From assembly GCF_032051675.1 (NCBI RefSeq), contig NZ_CP116968.1:4519001-4583000 (forward strand): 64,000 nt of DNA, in the 5' to 3' direction. Origin of the DNA: Candidatus Nitrospira neomarina. Lineage in GTDB: Bacteria; Nitrospirota; Nitrospiria; Nitrospirales; UBA8639. Positions 1-9,129 of the stretch are shown here, piece by piece. Below the pieces are notes generated by a model. It saw only the letters and a program-made list of their open reading frames with translations. It searched no databases and had not been told where the DNA came from. How positions within the stretch are numbered: position 1 is the first letter of the stretch; every line of letters starts with the position of its first letter. The translations under genes and the position numbers were made by a program.

Positions 1-1
1 C

Positions 2-151
2 ATCATCGATTCCTATACGAATGAGCTTGCGCGGGGTTCAAAAATATATGGATTTCTTCATACCGCCTATTGGTCCGATATTGGAACGTTGGGACGTTAT
101 GCTCAGGCGCAAGCCGATGCCGAGGCCGGAGTGATTTTCCCTAAGACCTAA
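2..151 (+). CDS. Sugar-nucleotide transferase, C-terminal end (partial)
   Basis: The reading frame enters from outside the window and ends in TAA, leaving 49 residues. It contains HTAYWSDIGTLGRY followed by an Ala/Asp-rich helix. That resembles the usual end of the NTP-transferase fold of mannose-1-phosphate or glucose-1-phosphate nucleotidylyltransferases (W-x-DIGT-x-x-x-Y-x-x-A). Such enzymes activate sugars for cell-envelope polysaccharides. The exact nucleotide and sugar cannot be judged from the tail. No other gene follows closely, so it is the last gene of its unit. Confidence 0.6.
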   Translation: MIDSYTNELARGSKIYGFLHTAYWSDIGTLGRYAQAQADAEAGVIFPKT

Positions 152-367
152 GAAGGGTTTCCTGGCAGGCTGCACCCTATTTCCCTCCATGGATTGAGTT
201 GTTTGTCTGGTGCTCCGAGTACGTTGATGAGGAATTGGCGCCAATAATCGCCCCGCTTTTGAAGGGTTGACGTCCAGGAAACCTTGCCAAAAGATATCGA
301 TATCGGGTTTATTATCTAAATAATCTCTGTGGTTTTTCCTATTCCTTGTGCCAGGGTGAAGGTAATT

Positions 368-2314
368 GTGGCCACTTTTGAACGACTCCATCACTTACTC
401 GAACAGTCCTTGAGAGATTTTCAAGCTGAATCGAGTGACCTTTCCGATACGCAAGAGCAGGAACTCACTCAGGCACTTCAACGATTGAGGGGCCGACTCA
501 CTCAAATTCTTTCGACAAATTCCGACCCACCTCCTATTGCAAATTTACTTCCGGTTCGCGATCAGACGGTTTCTCTTCCGGCTCCGATTACGCTCCCCGA
601 ATCATCTCAGATCCATTTCGTGACTTCGTGTGATGGGGTGATCCTTATGGCCAATGAGGTGGGGAGTCATATCCTGGGGATGGACCTGGCTGAAATTGGG
701 CAAGTGTCCATTGCCGATTATGTTGCTCATGAGGAATGGAAGATTCTTCGAACCCATCTTTGTGCGATTGATGCTCCTCCGAAGATCCTGAATAGAGTGC
801 TGACAATTCTCCCAACAGGAAGACCATCGCAAAAGATCCTATGTGTGGTCGTGCCCATGTTTGATCAGTCGCAGAAGGTGGTTGCGTGGCATTGGGGATT
901 GACTCCTGAGGCGGAATGCTCTTCCGTTCAGCCTTTTATCCAATTGGTGCAGAGTCTGGAATCCCAACTGTTTTCCGGTCAGAGTGTGGATGTGTGTCTG
1001 ACGCAGATTTGTGCTGGCCTTGTGCGGGTTTTTGGTTTTGCCTTTGTGTGGCTGACCACTATGGGAAAGGGAAGTGTGCCCCAGTTACGCGCGCATGCGA
1101 TGACTGGGGAGTTTGATTGGGAGGCGCAAGGCGCTCTGTGGTGGAGCCAGGTTTCGCAGCAAGGTGAGTTAATTCAGGCCTGCGGGGGTTCTGAAATATC
1201 ACTGCTTTCTCCCTGTTATCCGTCCACAAGTTCCATGGCATGGTTTCCGCCCGGATTCCGGTGTCATCAAACCTGGGGTGTTCCTCTGGCTTTGGATGAG
1301 GATTGTTTCGGTATGCTGGTGGTGTGTTCTGAAGGTCCACAGCCGGTTGATCCGACGGTGCTTGGATGGTTGCAGGTATTAGGTTGTGAGATCGAACGGT
1401 TGATGGCACGTGGAAAACAGCTGGATCTCTGGCGATTGCAAAGTGTGGCGATGGGCTCCGTCTTTGATCCCGTCTGTGTGACAGATGCGCAGGGTCATTT
1501 AGAATGGGTGAATGATGCCTATGCGGCCTTGCGTGGTTCCTCGATTCAATCGTTGTTGGGTTCTCCATTGCATTCGTTCCCTCATGAGGAACTCCGAGAC
1601 AGAATGTCCCAGTCAGATCCATCTGCCCAAGAGTTCAATGGCCTGAAGACCGAGGTGATGCAAACGGGAAGCAATGGCCAATCTCTGGTTTTCGAGCAAG
1701 TGGTTACTCCTCTGCTCAATGAGCAGAGGGACCCAATGCATTTTGTCGTGATCTTGCATGATGTGACCGCTCGAAAGACACAAGAACTCCTGATGAAGCA
1801 TCATGCCTATTACGATCCGTTAACCGATCTCCCGAATCGAATTATGTTTAAAGACCGCCTGGAACAGTCGTTGGCGCAAGCCAGGCGAAATGGGACCTTA
1901 CTGGCATTATTCTTTTTGGATCTCGATAATTTTAAAACTATCAATGATTATCATGGACATCAAACAGGAGACCGTGTGTTGCGTATCGTGGCGGAGCGGT
2001 TGGCAACTTGTGTACGATCAACCGATACCGTCGCGCGTTTGTGCGGGGATGAATTTACCGTAATTCTTCAAGGGCTTGAACATATTCAAGATATTCGTCA
2101 GGTGGCCCTGAAAATTTTAGAATGTCTTATTCCGCCCATTCGATTGGGAAAAGAAAAAATCCCTATACAGATTAGTATTGGGATTTCCGTCTATCCCAAG
2201 GATTCCACGGATCCCCATCGGTTGGTGGAAATTGCTGATCAGGCGATGTATCGAGCCAAGGAGCGTGGCGGACAGTGCTGGTATTTTGCCACCCCTGAAT
2301 GGAATGATGAATAA
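368..2314 (+). CDS. PAS-GAF-PAS-GGDEF diguanylate cyclase
   Basis: A soluble protein of about 648 residues predicted to make cyclic di-GMP. A PAS-like sensory stretch lies near residues 70-165, a GAF-like stretch near 190-340, a second PAS near 355-460 and a GGDEF domain near 475-640. The active-site loop reads CGDEF (about 559-563), a variant seen in active cyclases. RSTD lies exactly five residues before it, fitting the RxxD inhibitory site for product feedback. No membrane segment is visible. The frame is open from a GTG at 329, but the GTG at 368 has an AAGG-type ribosome site five bases upstream and is preferred. It stands alone in transcription orientation, with no close partner gene. 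Confidence 0.88.
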   Translation: MATFERLHHLLEQSLRDFQAESSDLSDTQEQELTQALQRLRGRLTQILSTNSDPPPIANLLPVRDQTVSLPAPITLPESSQIHFVTSCDGVILMANEVGSHILGMDLAEIGQVSIADYVAHEEWKILRTHLCAIDAPPKILNRVLTILPTGRPSQKILCVVVPMFDQSQKVVAWHWGLTPEAECSSVQPFIQLVQSLESQLFSGQSVDVCLTQICAGLVRVFGFAFVWLTTMGKGSVPQLRAHAMTGEFDWEAQGALWWSQVSQQGELIQACGGSEISLLSPCYPSTSSMAWFPPGFRCHQTWGVPLALDEDCFGMLVVCSEGPQPVDPTVLGWLQVLGCEIERLMARGKQLDLWRLQSVAMGSVFDPVCVTDAQGHLEWVNDAYAALRGSSIQSLLGSPLHSFPHEELRDRMSQSDPSAQEFNGLKTEVMQTGSNGQSLVFEQVVTPLLNEQRDPMHFVVILHDVTARKTQELLMKHHAYYDPLTDLPNRIMFKDRLEQSLAQARRNGTLLALFFLDLDNFKTINDYHGHQTGDRVLRIVAERLATCVRSTDTVARLCGDEFTVILQGLEHIQDIRQVALKILECLIPPIRLGKEKIPIQISIGISVYPKDSTDPHRLVEIADQAMYRAKERGGQCWYFATPEWNDE

Positions 2315-2942
2315 AGCGTTGTCATGCTATTTCACTCTTCCTGTATTCGTCCAAACAGCTAAAATCCCGCGATATTTTAGAAAGTATTGTTCTTGTATCT
2401 CATAAGGTCGACTCCTCCAAAAATGGATCTCGTTCCTCCCTGTTTTAATGCGACAGTGTTTGTCATGTCTCCTTCAAAAAAAGATTCATTGATGCTATGT
2501 ATGCTTATCCCACCCACACACCTCTCATCTCTAGGCGCCCAACAAAAGCGTTGAGGAAATGCCACGATTGTTGAGTAAATGCTGCTTCAGTTCTGCACCC
2601 ACCTCTCCTAGGTGTATGGATTTTTTTATCCTCATTTAACACTCCCCTGAGTCCCGTGCCGCACTGTCAGGAGGAATTTAGAGATGGTTCTTAGCCGGAT
2701 CATGCCCTGAAATCTCTAACTCTGCAGTAGATCTATGAAATTTGAGGCAATTGGTGTGGTCACTTTTCTTCGGGCAGTTCGGAAATGTTGGGTTTTCCGT
2801 CACCGTGATTTCCGGTGAGGAGTTCTTCTTGTATTCGGGATGTTCCCTGGCCTTGTTTTTGCAATTTTTTATTGTTGTGGACGATCTTTAGGAGGGATTT
2901 CATGGTTTGTTCGGAGTAGCTGTTGAACAAGGAGTTCGTAAT
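2315..2942. other. Intergenic region, 628 bases
   Basis: No frame here has coding character, and I see no convincing hairpin-plus-T-run terminator. The promoter of the downstream pal gene probably lies in its last 200 bases. Confidence 0.5.
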
Positions 2943-3689
2943 ATGACTGTTCATTCATCGACCCGCAGAGTCTATGTTTGGGGAATAGTGATCCTGATGA
3001 TGTTGCTGGCCACCGGCTGTGCACATCGGTCCACACATGGGGTTCATAAATATGGCAAAAAATCCGGTGCGCCAACTTTGGTGGCCTCACAGGGAGACTT
3101 TCCAACAGGAGCCCCGGAACAAGCATTAAGAAAAGAGAATTCCATGGGGGAAGGATATTTTCCTGAAGGGACTGGAGCTTTGTCCGACCTTCTTGCGGAA
3201 GATCCCTTGATTCGGGAGGACCACCCATTCGAGTCAAGTCTCACGCCTTCTGACACTCCCAATGATTATTGGGGAAATCGAACCCGTGCGGAACAATTGA
3301 CGGCACAAAGTGGCTTGCGAGATGTGCATTTTGAATTTGATAGCTTTCAACTCAATGAACAAGCTAAGGCGACGTTAGTGGCCAACGCCGAGTGGCTCAA
3401 AGCTCATCCGTATGCGGAGATTACTATTGAAGGACATTGCGATGATCGCGGAACGGCTTCCTATAACCATGTTTTAGGTGAAAAGCGTGCCATTCGCACC
3501 AAAACCTACCTCACCAGTTTGGGAGTCCCCGCAGAGCGGCTTCATGTGATGTCATTCGGCAAGGAGAATCCGGCCTGTTGGGATTCAACCGAACCGTGTT
3601 TCCAGAAGAATCGGCGCGCTCATCTTGTTCTAGATATCAGTGTAGCTTCGACCCCAATGCCCTATGTGGCTGACCGCCGGGATTGGTAG
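2943..3689 (+). CDS. pal: Pal-type peptidoglycan-associated outer-membrane lipoprotein
   Basis: 248 residues. The start at 2943 has AAGGAG eight bases upstream and gives a clean lipoprotein signal ending LLATGC (lipidated Cys about residue 25). A low-complexity linker follows. From about residue 125 comes an OmpA-C domain with VHFEFDSF, GHCDDRGTASYN and KNRRAHLVL, the peptidoglycan (diaminopimelate) binding fold of Pal. Pal tethers the outer membrane to the wall and works with TolQRAB in envelope constriction. The next gene encodes YbgF/CpoB, the usual neighbour, which supports Pal rather than another OmpA-type lipoprotein. The linker of about 100 residues is longer than in Escherichia coli Pal. 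Confidence 0.9.
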   Translation: MTVHSSTRRVYVWGIVILMMLLATGCAHRSTHGVHKYGKKSGAPTLVASQGDFPTGAPEQALRKENSMGEGYFPEGTGALSDLLAEDPLIREDHPFESSLTPSDTPNDYWGNRTRAEQLTAQSGLRDVHFEFDSFQLNEQAKATLVANAEWLKAHPYAEITIEGHCDDRGTASYNHVLGEKRAIRTKTYLTSLGVPAERLHVMSFGKENPACWDSTEPCFQKNRRAHLVLDISVASTPMPYVADRRDW

Positions 3690-3744
3690 AGGTTTGTTGC
3701 CGGGCATAGCCCGTTTATGGATTCTGAGAAGATAAAGGAAGACC

Positions 3745-5175
3745 ATGCTAAGCCCTCATTCATTTTCGTATCGTTTGAGTGTTCGAGTTGTCATTGTGGG
3801 GCTGAGTGTGACCTTGGCAGGGTGTATGGCTCAGCAGGCGGATGTGGTACGAATCAAGCGGGAATTGGACGCCAAGATCGCCCAGTTGGATAAGAGCAAA
3901 ACATCACTCCAGGAAGCCGTGAGTGAAGCCAATACCGCCTTGGAAAAAGCCAATTCCCTTATTGCCAAACAGCGGGTTGAGATTCAGGAGTTACTGCATG
4001 CTCGTGCCGAAGTGATGGACCAAGTTGCTACCTTAAAGGAGACGGACCTCTCCCAGGTTCGTGGAGGGCTTGAAAGCAATCAGAACCAGGTCAACGAATT
4101 AACAAAAAAAATGGCCCGGTATGACGCAGATATGAAGGAAGTCAAAACCCAGCTTCAACAATCTGAGCCTTTGGTCCATCAACTTCGAGATCGTTTAGCA
4201 GGGGAAGAGCAACTCCTGACAGAGCAAGGAGGTAAGTTAGGCGAATTCCGGACTTCGTTGGTGGATTACCAACAGGTGCTTTCTTCTCTTCGTCGACAAG
4301 TTACCCAACAGGAACAGCAGGTCGCGGATTTACGCAAACACCTTGATCTCAAATCTCAACAACGTGATGCCCAGGCGCAGCAAGTTCAGGCGAATTTTGA
4401 AGAGGTTCGGCGAAGTATACAGTCGGTGGTAGGGACGTTAGAAAAATTCAGTGTCACATTCGGGGGGCGATTGGATGAACATGAGCAAAAACTCTCTCGC
4501 ATGGCTGGACAACCCGGTAGTCCCCTTTCCTCGAATGCTCACATGCACGAAAGCCTCGATTCGTCGGCGCGGGTAGGGGTAACCCGAGATTTCCTTTCTC
4601 AACGCACTCCACTACCGCCTCGGTCGGATGCGATGGCTGGCTCACCATCTTCAAAGGAAAGTTCTCGTTCAGTTATAACTGGGGCGGTTGCCGCGTATGC
4701 TCCCACATCCCAACTATCAAAAACATTGCCGGCTCCGGTAGGGACATCAGAGGTGGGTCCTTCCGGTTATGTCGATACCCGAAACGCTCAGGTGCTATAC
4801 GACCGGGCGATGTCGCTTCTTCGTCAGGGGAACTTTGCCGAAGCTTCCACCGGGTTTTCGACATTTTTGCGGACATTTGCCGACTCTCCCTTGGCCTCCA
4901 ATGCACAATATTGGTTGGGTGAATGTTATTACGGCGAAAGACGGTTTCAGGAAGCCATTGATGAATTTGAACGGGTTTTTGCCTTTTACCCTTCCAGCAA
5001 TAAAGTGCCGGCATCTCTACTGAAAATCGCCTATTCGCATATGGAATTACACGAATTAGCCATGGCGCGGTCAGTCTTTCAACAACTTGTACGAACCCAT
5101 CCCCAAAGCCCAGAAGCCGGGAAGGCGTATGGTCGTCTTCAAGAAGTGAATGCCTTTCTCGATAACCCTTCCTAA
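3745..5175 (+). CDS. ybgF: YbgF/CpoB-like Tol-Pal lipoprotein with coiled coil and TPR
   Basis: 476 residues, start supported by AAGGAAG just upstream. The N-terminus is a lipoprotein signal with lipobox LAGC. Residues about 30-215 are a long charged coiled coil with heptad character, followed by a Ser/Pro-rich linker. Residues about 345-470 form three TPR-like repeats typical of the YbgF C-terminal domain (YDRAMSLLRQGNFAEA, YWLGECYYGERRFQEAI). CpoB-type proteins link the Tol-Pal machine with septal peptidoglycan synthesis. The coiled coil is much longer than in E. coli CpoB and the protein is predicted to be lipidated rather than free in the periplasm. It lies 55 bases after pal and is probably cotranscribed. 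Confidence 0.85.
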   Translation: MLSPHSFSYRLSVRVVIVGLSVTLAGCMAQQADVVRIKRELDAKIAQLDKSKTSLQEAVSEANTALEKANSLIAKQRVEIQELLHARAEVMDQVATLKETDLSQVRGGLESNQNQVNELTKKMARYDADMKEVKTQLQQSEPLVHQLRDRLAGEEQLLTEQGGKLGEFRTSLVDYQQVLSSLRRQVTQQEQQVADLRKHLDLKSQQRDAQAQQVQANFEEVRRSIQSVVGTLEKFSVTFGGRLDEHEQKLSRMAGQPGSPLSSNAHMHESLDSSARVGVTRDFLSQRTPLPPRSDAMAGSPSSKESSRSVITGAVAAYAPTSQLSKTLPAPVGTSEVGPSGYVDTRNAQVLYDRAMSLLRQGNFAEASTGFSTFLRTFADSPLASNAQYWLGECYYGERRFQEAIDEFERVFAFYPSSNKVPASLLKIAYSHMELHELAMARSVFQQLVRTHPQSPEAGKAYGRLQEVNAFLDNPS

Positions 5176-5333
5176 ACTTCAAATTTTTCCAGTGTCGTTT
5201 TTATTGTCGTTGGCTCCTGGCGTCTAATCTGACTTTGTCACCTGTTCTAAGTTACCTCGGTGTTCTTCTCGGGAGGAGGAAGTCTCTCTGCATCGTTCCT
5301 GACCTATACCGGCCAGCCGTTGGAGAAAAAGAT

Positions 5334-5444
5334 ATGAAGCAGAAGGTGGAAAAACGTGAGGCGGAAGGGCAACGCTCGTTGCCTAGGGTCATCAAGCCCG
5401 ACATTGTTTATCGGTCGTCCATCTTAAAAAGACAGAAAAAGTGA
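5334..5444 (+). CDS. Possible short basic protein, unknown
   Basis: An ATG with a GGAG-like site about nine bases upstream opens a frame of 36 residues rich in Lys and Arg, ending in a KRQKK tail. Composition is plausible for a small nucleic-acid-associated peptide, but length alone gives little support. A longer version would have to start at the TTG at 5235. No family recognised. Confidence 0.25.
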   Translation: MKQKVEKREAEGQRSLPRVIKPDIVYRSSILKRQKK

Positions 5445-5499
5445 GGGGATATTCTTTCGGATGCACCTCTGAGGCCGATCTGAGGGGATCCTTGAATTT

Positions 5500-6531
5500 T
5501 CAAAGGTGAGATGAACGAAGGCCTTGATGGGCGGGGATATCCGGGACCAGGGCGAAAGGGCGGTGTACTGTTCGCCAAGATTCTCCGCGTTGTTCAATCA
5601 GCGATTCATGAATAGGCCCTAACCACTGGTCGGCTTTTCGAAGGTATTCGATTTTATCCGGATTAATTCCCATAATCCGGCAGCAGGTGGCATCGACGGC
5701 CGGAAGATTCCTTCCCATGACCAGGACTCCGGATTGGACAGGTGTCCCCATTATCGGACCATCCCCTTCCATTCCGATTATGCCGTCGACAATGGCGAAA
5801 TGAGGTTTGAGGGTCGCATTGATATCCAAAATGGATTGCGGGATTCCAGCATGGTGTAACACATTCTTCGGCCATCCATAATAATTTCCAGGCATTACGC
5901 CAAAAAAATTTTTCATGGACAGGGTTACTCCAGCCCAATGATGCGTTTTCATCTTGGCCAGCGAGACAACCCAATCGACTTCTTTGACTATTCGAGGAAA
6001 GGTCAATGAGGCCATCCTTGTCTGACCACCCAGGTTAGGCATAACTACCCCTTCCATTGTATTCAGATCTCGAAAGGGGATGTGGTCTTCGTACAGGACA
6101 TCTGCCAAGCCTGATTCCTCCAAGACTAAAAGAGTGTCGTGGCGATGTCCTGGTCCTTCCGCCACGAGGACAGACGCCGCACCCAGGGAAAGGAACGCCT
6201 CGACGGCTCCTCGAATGACCAGGGGGTGCGTATTGATATGTGATAACGATTGGTGTGGCTCAACCAAGTTCGGTTTTAACAAAATGCGTTTTCCTTTGAT
6301 CTCTAATGGAGTGATCCCCAATTCTTGGAACCCTTGGCGAATAAGTTTCGCCAGGTCTGTATTATATGTTTCCGCTTGACCGATGAACGTGTGAGCCGTT
6401 AGCCGAGGGGCAATTAACCAATGAAGCAGGGAGAACCCTGACACAGCTAATCCCCCTCCGACCAGACAGGCCTGCAGCAATTGCCTCCTGGAAAGCGTTG
6501 GCTGTTCTGTGTGTGTGGGCGGGGTGGTCAT
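5500..6531 (-). CDS. Tat-exported DUF362 protein
   Basis: 343 residues from the ATG at 6531. This start places SRRQLLQACLVGGG near the N-terminus, a twin-arginine signal (S-R-R-x-L) with a hydrophobic stretch, so export in folded form is likely. The body carries DUF362 hallmarks: KRILLKPNLVEP, a VAEGPGH turn, MKTHHWAGVTLSMKN and a VDGIIGMEGDGP loop. DUF362 proteins are often linked with iron-sulfur or maturation roles, but the function is not settled, and no CxxCxxCxxxC cluster is seen here. The gene starts 25 bases after a squalene-cyclase-fold gene and is probably in the same operon. An upstream ATG at 6621 would overlap that gene and bury the Tat signal. Confidence 0.85.
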   Translation of the reverse strand: MTTPPTHTEQPTLSRRQLLQACLVGGGLAVSGFSLLHWLIAPRLTAHTFIGQAETYNTDLAKLIRQGFQELGITPLEIKGKRILLKPNLVEPHQSLSHINTHPLVIRGAVEAFLSLGAASVLVAEGPGHRHDTLLVLEESGLADVLYEDHIPFRDLNTMEGVVMPNLGGQTRMASLTFPRIVKEVDWVVSLAKMKTHHWAGVTLSMKNFFGVMPGNYYGWPKNVLHHAGIPQSILDINATLKPHFAIVDGIIGMEGDGPIMGTPVQSGVLVMGRNLPAVDATCCRIMGINPDKIEYLRKADQWLGPIHESLIEQRGESWRTVHRPFALVPDIPAHQGLRSSHL

Positions 6532-6556
6532 CGAAATATTTCTTGCCTGTTCAGTG

Positions 6557-7474
6557 TCAGTTACGAGTAGTAGAAGCGGGCGTTTCTTGGGGCAAAGATC
6601 TGAATAACGAGTGCAGACCATGAGAGGCTTTCACGGCGCACAGAAGCAAGGCTAGAGAGGGAAGGGGATAGGGCCCATACCGTTCTTGCAGTTGCAAACT
6701 CGCCTTGGCCAACTCCTCCGTGTTTGCGGGTTTCAACCCCCAGGCTCCTAAGCCCAGGAGGGCCCAACCAAGTGAAATGGGAGTCCGGAGGTGAGGGAGT
6801 TCATGTAAGAGATAGTCAAGGCTTCGTTTTACCTCGCGAATGGGGGTGGTGCCAGCCAGAGCTTGCAGAGCGATGGCGGAGCACTCAGGGAGCGGATGTA
6901 ACTCTCTTCTGAACACCGTGGTACTGCCGAAATTCCATCCACCGTTTGACAGTTGGCGGTTGATGAGCATCTGTTGCCCGGCAATGGCGCGAGGATGAGT
7001 GCTCAACCCCACCTCTTGTAAGGCCAGCAGAGCGAGGGCAGTGGGTACAACCCAGCTATGGGTGTCGGCAATCCATGGCCATCCCAGAATGGCGGTGTCG
7101 TGCCCAATTATTGAAGGATCTGGGGTAGGGAAATGTCGGCCGGTAAACCCTATGAGATAGTCGACAGCCAGGGATTTCGCTTCTTGATACTGGGGAATGC
7201 TTTCCCAGGCGAAGATGGCGAGTGGTGTTGGCCAGGATGCCTCTGGGTGAGAGACAGAGATGCTCACGCGTCCGTCGTCCGCCTGTTGTGAAGCTAAATA
7301 TGACCTTCCTCGGTTACAGCTTTCAGGATCGAACTCATATGCTGACATTGAGATAATGGCCCAGGCTGTTGCGTCCGGCCGTGCCTCTTCCCCGGAATGA
7401 TAGGGGAACCCTCCGTTTGGTTGTTGCCAGGATTGGAGAAGCTCAAGAGCATGACGAAATGGTTTTTGAATCAT
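6557..7474 (-). CDS. Squalene-cyclase/prenyltransferase-repeat protein
   Basis: 305 residues, no signal peptide. Repeated alpha-alpha units carry QW-like motifs: LQSWQQPNGGFPYHS near the start, LASQQADDGRV, and NRQLSNGGWNFGS near residue 180, each followed by a helix ending in an AL or LAL pattern. This is the alpha/alpha toroid of squalene cyclases and protein prenyltransferases. At 305 residues it is about half a cyclase, and I do not see the catalytic DxDD motif, so a terpene cyclase activity is doubtful. It may be a binding or scaffold relative. It sits directly upstream of the Tat-exported DUF362 gene. The start is fixed by an in-frame stop just upstream, and no clear ribosome site is visible. 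Confidence 0.75.
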   Translation of the reverse strand: MIQKPFRHALELLQSWQQPNGGFPYHSGEEARPDATAWAIISMSAYEFDPESCNRGRSYLASQQADDGRVSISVSHPEASWPTPLAIFAWESIPQYQEAKSLAVDYLIGFTGRHFPTPDPSIIGHDTAILGWPWIADTHSWVVPTALALLALQEVGLSTHPRAIAGQQMLINRQLSNGGWNFGSTTVFRRELHPLPECSAIALQALAGTTPIREVKRSLDYLLHELPHLRTPISLGWALLGLGAWGLKPANTEELAKASLQLQERYGPYPLPSLALLLCAVKASHGLHSLFRSLPQETPASTTRN

Positions 7475-8121
7475 AAGAGAAAAATTCAGGTCTCATGCAA
7501 TTCGATTAAGTGTGGATATTCCATGTTGTTCGGTTTAAATCGAGGTAACCTTAACAATCCTCAGACCACGCTTCAGTCATACCCGCACCTCCCTCCCCTA
7601 ATTCTGCTCGTAGTGAGCGTGGATCCACCCGTAGAACCTCAACGATGGATGCCCGATAAATGGCGAGGAGGCCGGGGAAGGGTGGGGATAATGGTACCTC
7701 GTCGGAAGGCCCGGAGAGCAAAGAGGAAACCGACAAATGGGGCTCAGGCCTGCCGTCTCCCTTCGTCATGCGACTGTCGGGTTACCACCGCAGACATCCT
7801 AATCCGACCTACGCAACACAGCAGAGCGGAGTCTCACGTTTTTGAAAGATCCGTCAAATTAGCAAGGTGGTACCCGACAATATGTCTTCCAGGGTGGATT
7901 CCGGTGCAAGTGCGGCGGAAAGACAGGAGAGATAAATGGGAGAATCGGTGCGGTGGTAGAAGTTGCATAAAAGGTTGAGATTAAGATTTACCCCCTTTCA
8001 GAAGGTGATGGGTCACGGCGTCCTGAACACTGGCGTACTGAACCGGCAGCCAATAAAAATTCGAATTCCACGCTTATCGAAACGAGGCAACTCGTTACCG
8101 CCGGGATCATCGGATTAAGGC
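7475..8121. other. Intergenic region, 647 bases, degenerate repeats
   Basis: The stretch is GC-rich and open in several frames, but none has convincing codon use or a recognised product. It holds at least one REP-like palindrome (7771-7812). The remainder may be remnants of similar mobile repeats. Confidence 0.45.
7771..7812. repeat. REP-like palindrome
   Basis: Arms at 7776-7784 and 7800-7808 (core GTCGG-x-TTA and TAA-x-CCGAC) pair along nine bases with one G-T pair. The minus strand reads GTAGGTCGGATTAG, a core common in extragenic palindromes of many bacteria. Confidence 0.45.
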
Positions 8122-9129
8122 TCACGGGTGTAATCCCGGCATGTCTGTGGAACTTTTAACGAACGTTACTTCTTGTTCGGGGTCGACAAATACTCCGTCA
8201 GCCTGGATTTCCTTTCCAGTCACAACCTGCCTTGCCACGTAAATGATGCAGCCGGCAGTCAATAAACCACCGAATACGTCGATCAGGTGATGCCCTCCAT
8301 GGATAAGCACTCCTGGGAGCACGAACAGATTGATGACGACTAGTAAGGGGAACCACCAGCGAGTGGTGCGTGCTGAATACATAGCCAAAACGGCCATGAT
8401 CGTGTGATACGAGGGAAAGGCCACCAGGCCTTCCATATCCCTTGGAGAAATGAATTTAGGCCCTTCAGCCCCTAGACGCAATAATTCGGCACCATAGGAC
8501 GAGCCAACAAGCGGTCTTGCCGCCTGCTCAATTGTGCCAGAAATGTCATAGAGCACGCTTGTGCCAAATGCCGGAAACAGCGCCCAAAATCCAAGCGTCG
8601 CCAGACCTGAGGCGGTTATTGAAAGGATGAAGACATGGAGTTCTTTTTGCTTGCCTCCAAATCCTAAAATAAGAAAAAGTAATGCCATTTGCGGTATAGA
8701 AGATAAATAGGCATAACGCGTCAATTCATTAAAAAATGGATGGCGACCGGCAAATTGGACAATGTCAGGCCATGAATACCCGAACCAAGCATCGATCCGG
8801 ACCAGAACCGGATCAATAGGCTCTCGCCAAAGGGGGAGCAGCAAATAGCCGAAAACTGATAACACAATTGTAAACAGAAGAAGCAACCCTGTGGCCATCA
8901 GCGTCATAGAAATACGCTCACTCCGTCCGCTTGAACGGTAGAACAGCCCCACGGTAATCATGAAAATTCCCACGGCAAAAAAAAGGGTATACGAAAACCA
9001 ATCGAAGCCAATATTGCGAACAAGGATCATGGCCAGATCGAAGACCGCCAGCACGAAAATGGTATTGCGTAATAAACGTTCGACCGGCCATAGGAAAGGC
9101 TTTGCCAGTGTAAAATTTCCCACTCTCAT
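8122..9129 (-). CDS. PAP2-family membrane phosphatase
   Basis: 335 residues with about eight hydrophobic segments. The C-terminal half carries the PAP2_3-type signature: FPSYHT near residues 238-243, with the catalytic His at about 242, and GGHHLIDVFGG near 278-288, with the second His and the Asp. Members hydrolyse or transfer phosphate on lipid or sugar-lipid substrates at the membrane (phosphatidate, undecaprenyl-PP or inositol-phosphoceramide-type reactions). The N-terminal 100 residues are extra helices before the core. The substrate cannot be assigned. It stands alone between two long intergenic regions on the minus strand. Confidence 0.82.
   Translation of the reverse strand: MRVGNFTLAKPFLWPVERLLRNTIFVLAVFDLAMILVRNIGFDWFSYTLFFAVGIFMITVGLFYRSSGRSERISMTLMATGLLLLFTIVLSVFGYLLLPLWREPIDPVLVRIDAWFGYSWPDIVQFAGRHPFFNELTRYAYLSSIPQMALLFLILGFGGKQKELHVFILSITASGLATLGFWALFPAFGTSVLYDISGTIEQAARPLVGSSYGAELLRLGAEGPKFISPRDMEGLVAFPSYHTIMAVLAMYSARTTRWWFPLLVVINLFVLPGVLIHGGHHLIDVFGGLLTAGCIIYVARQVVTGKEIQADGVFVDPEQEVTFVKSSTDMPGLHP

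Noticed and set aside
1059-1622. Long minus-strand frame of 187 codons
   Set aside because: It lies fully inside the diguanylate cyclase gene and has shadow composition rich in His, Pro and Arg.
7880-7915. AGGGTGG-like string reminiscent of a T-box
   Set aside because: No specifier or stem I structure is evident, and no plus-strand synthetase or amino-acid gene lies downstream.
7397-7978. Open plus-strand frame of 193 codons
   Set aside because: It begins inside the opposite-strand squalene-cyclase-fold gene, has non-coding composition and runs through a REP-like palindrome.
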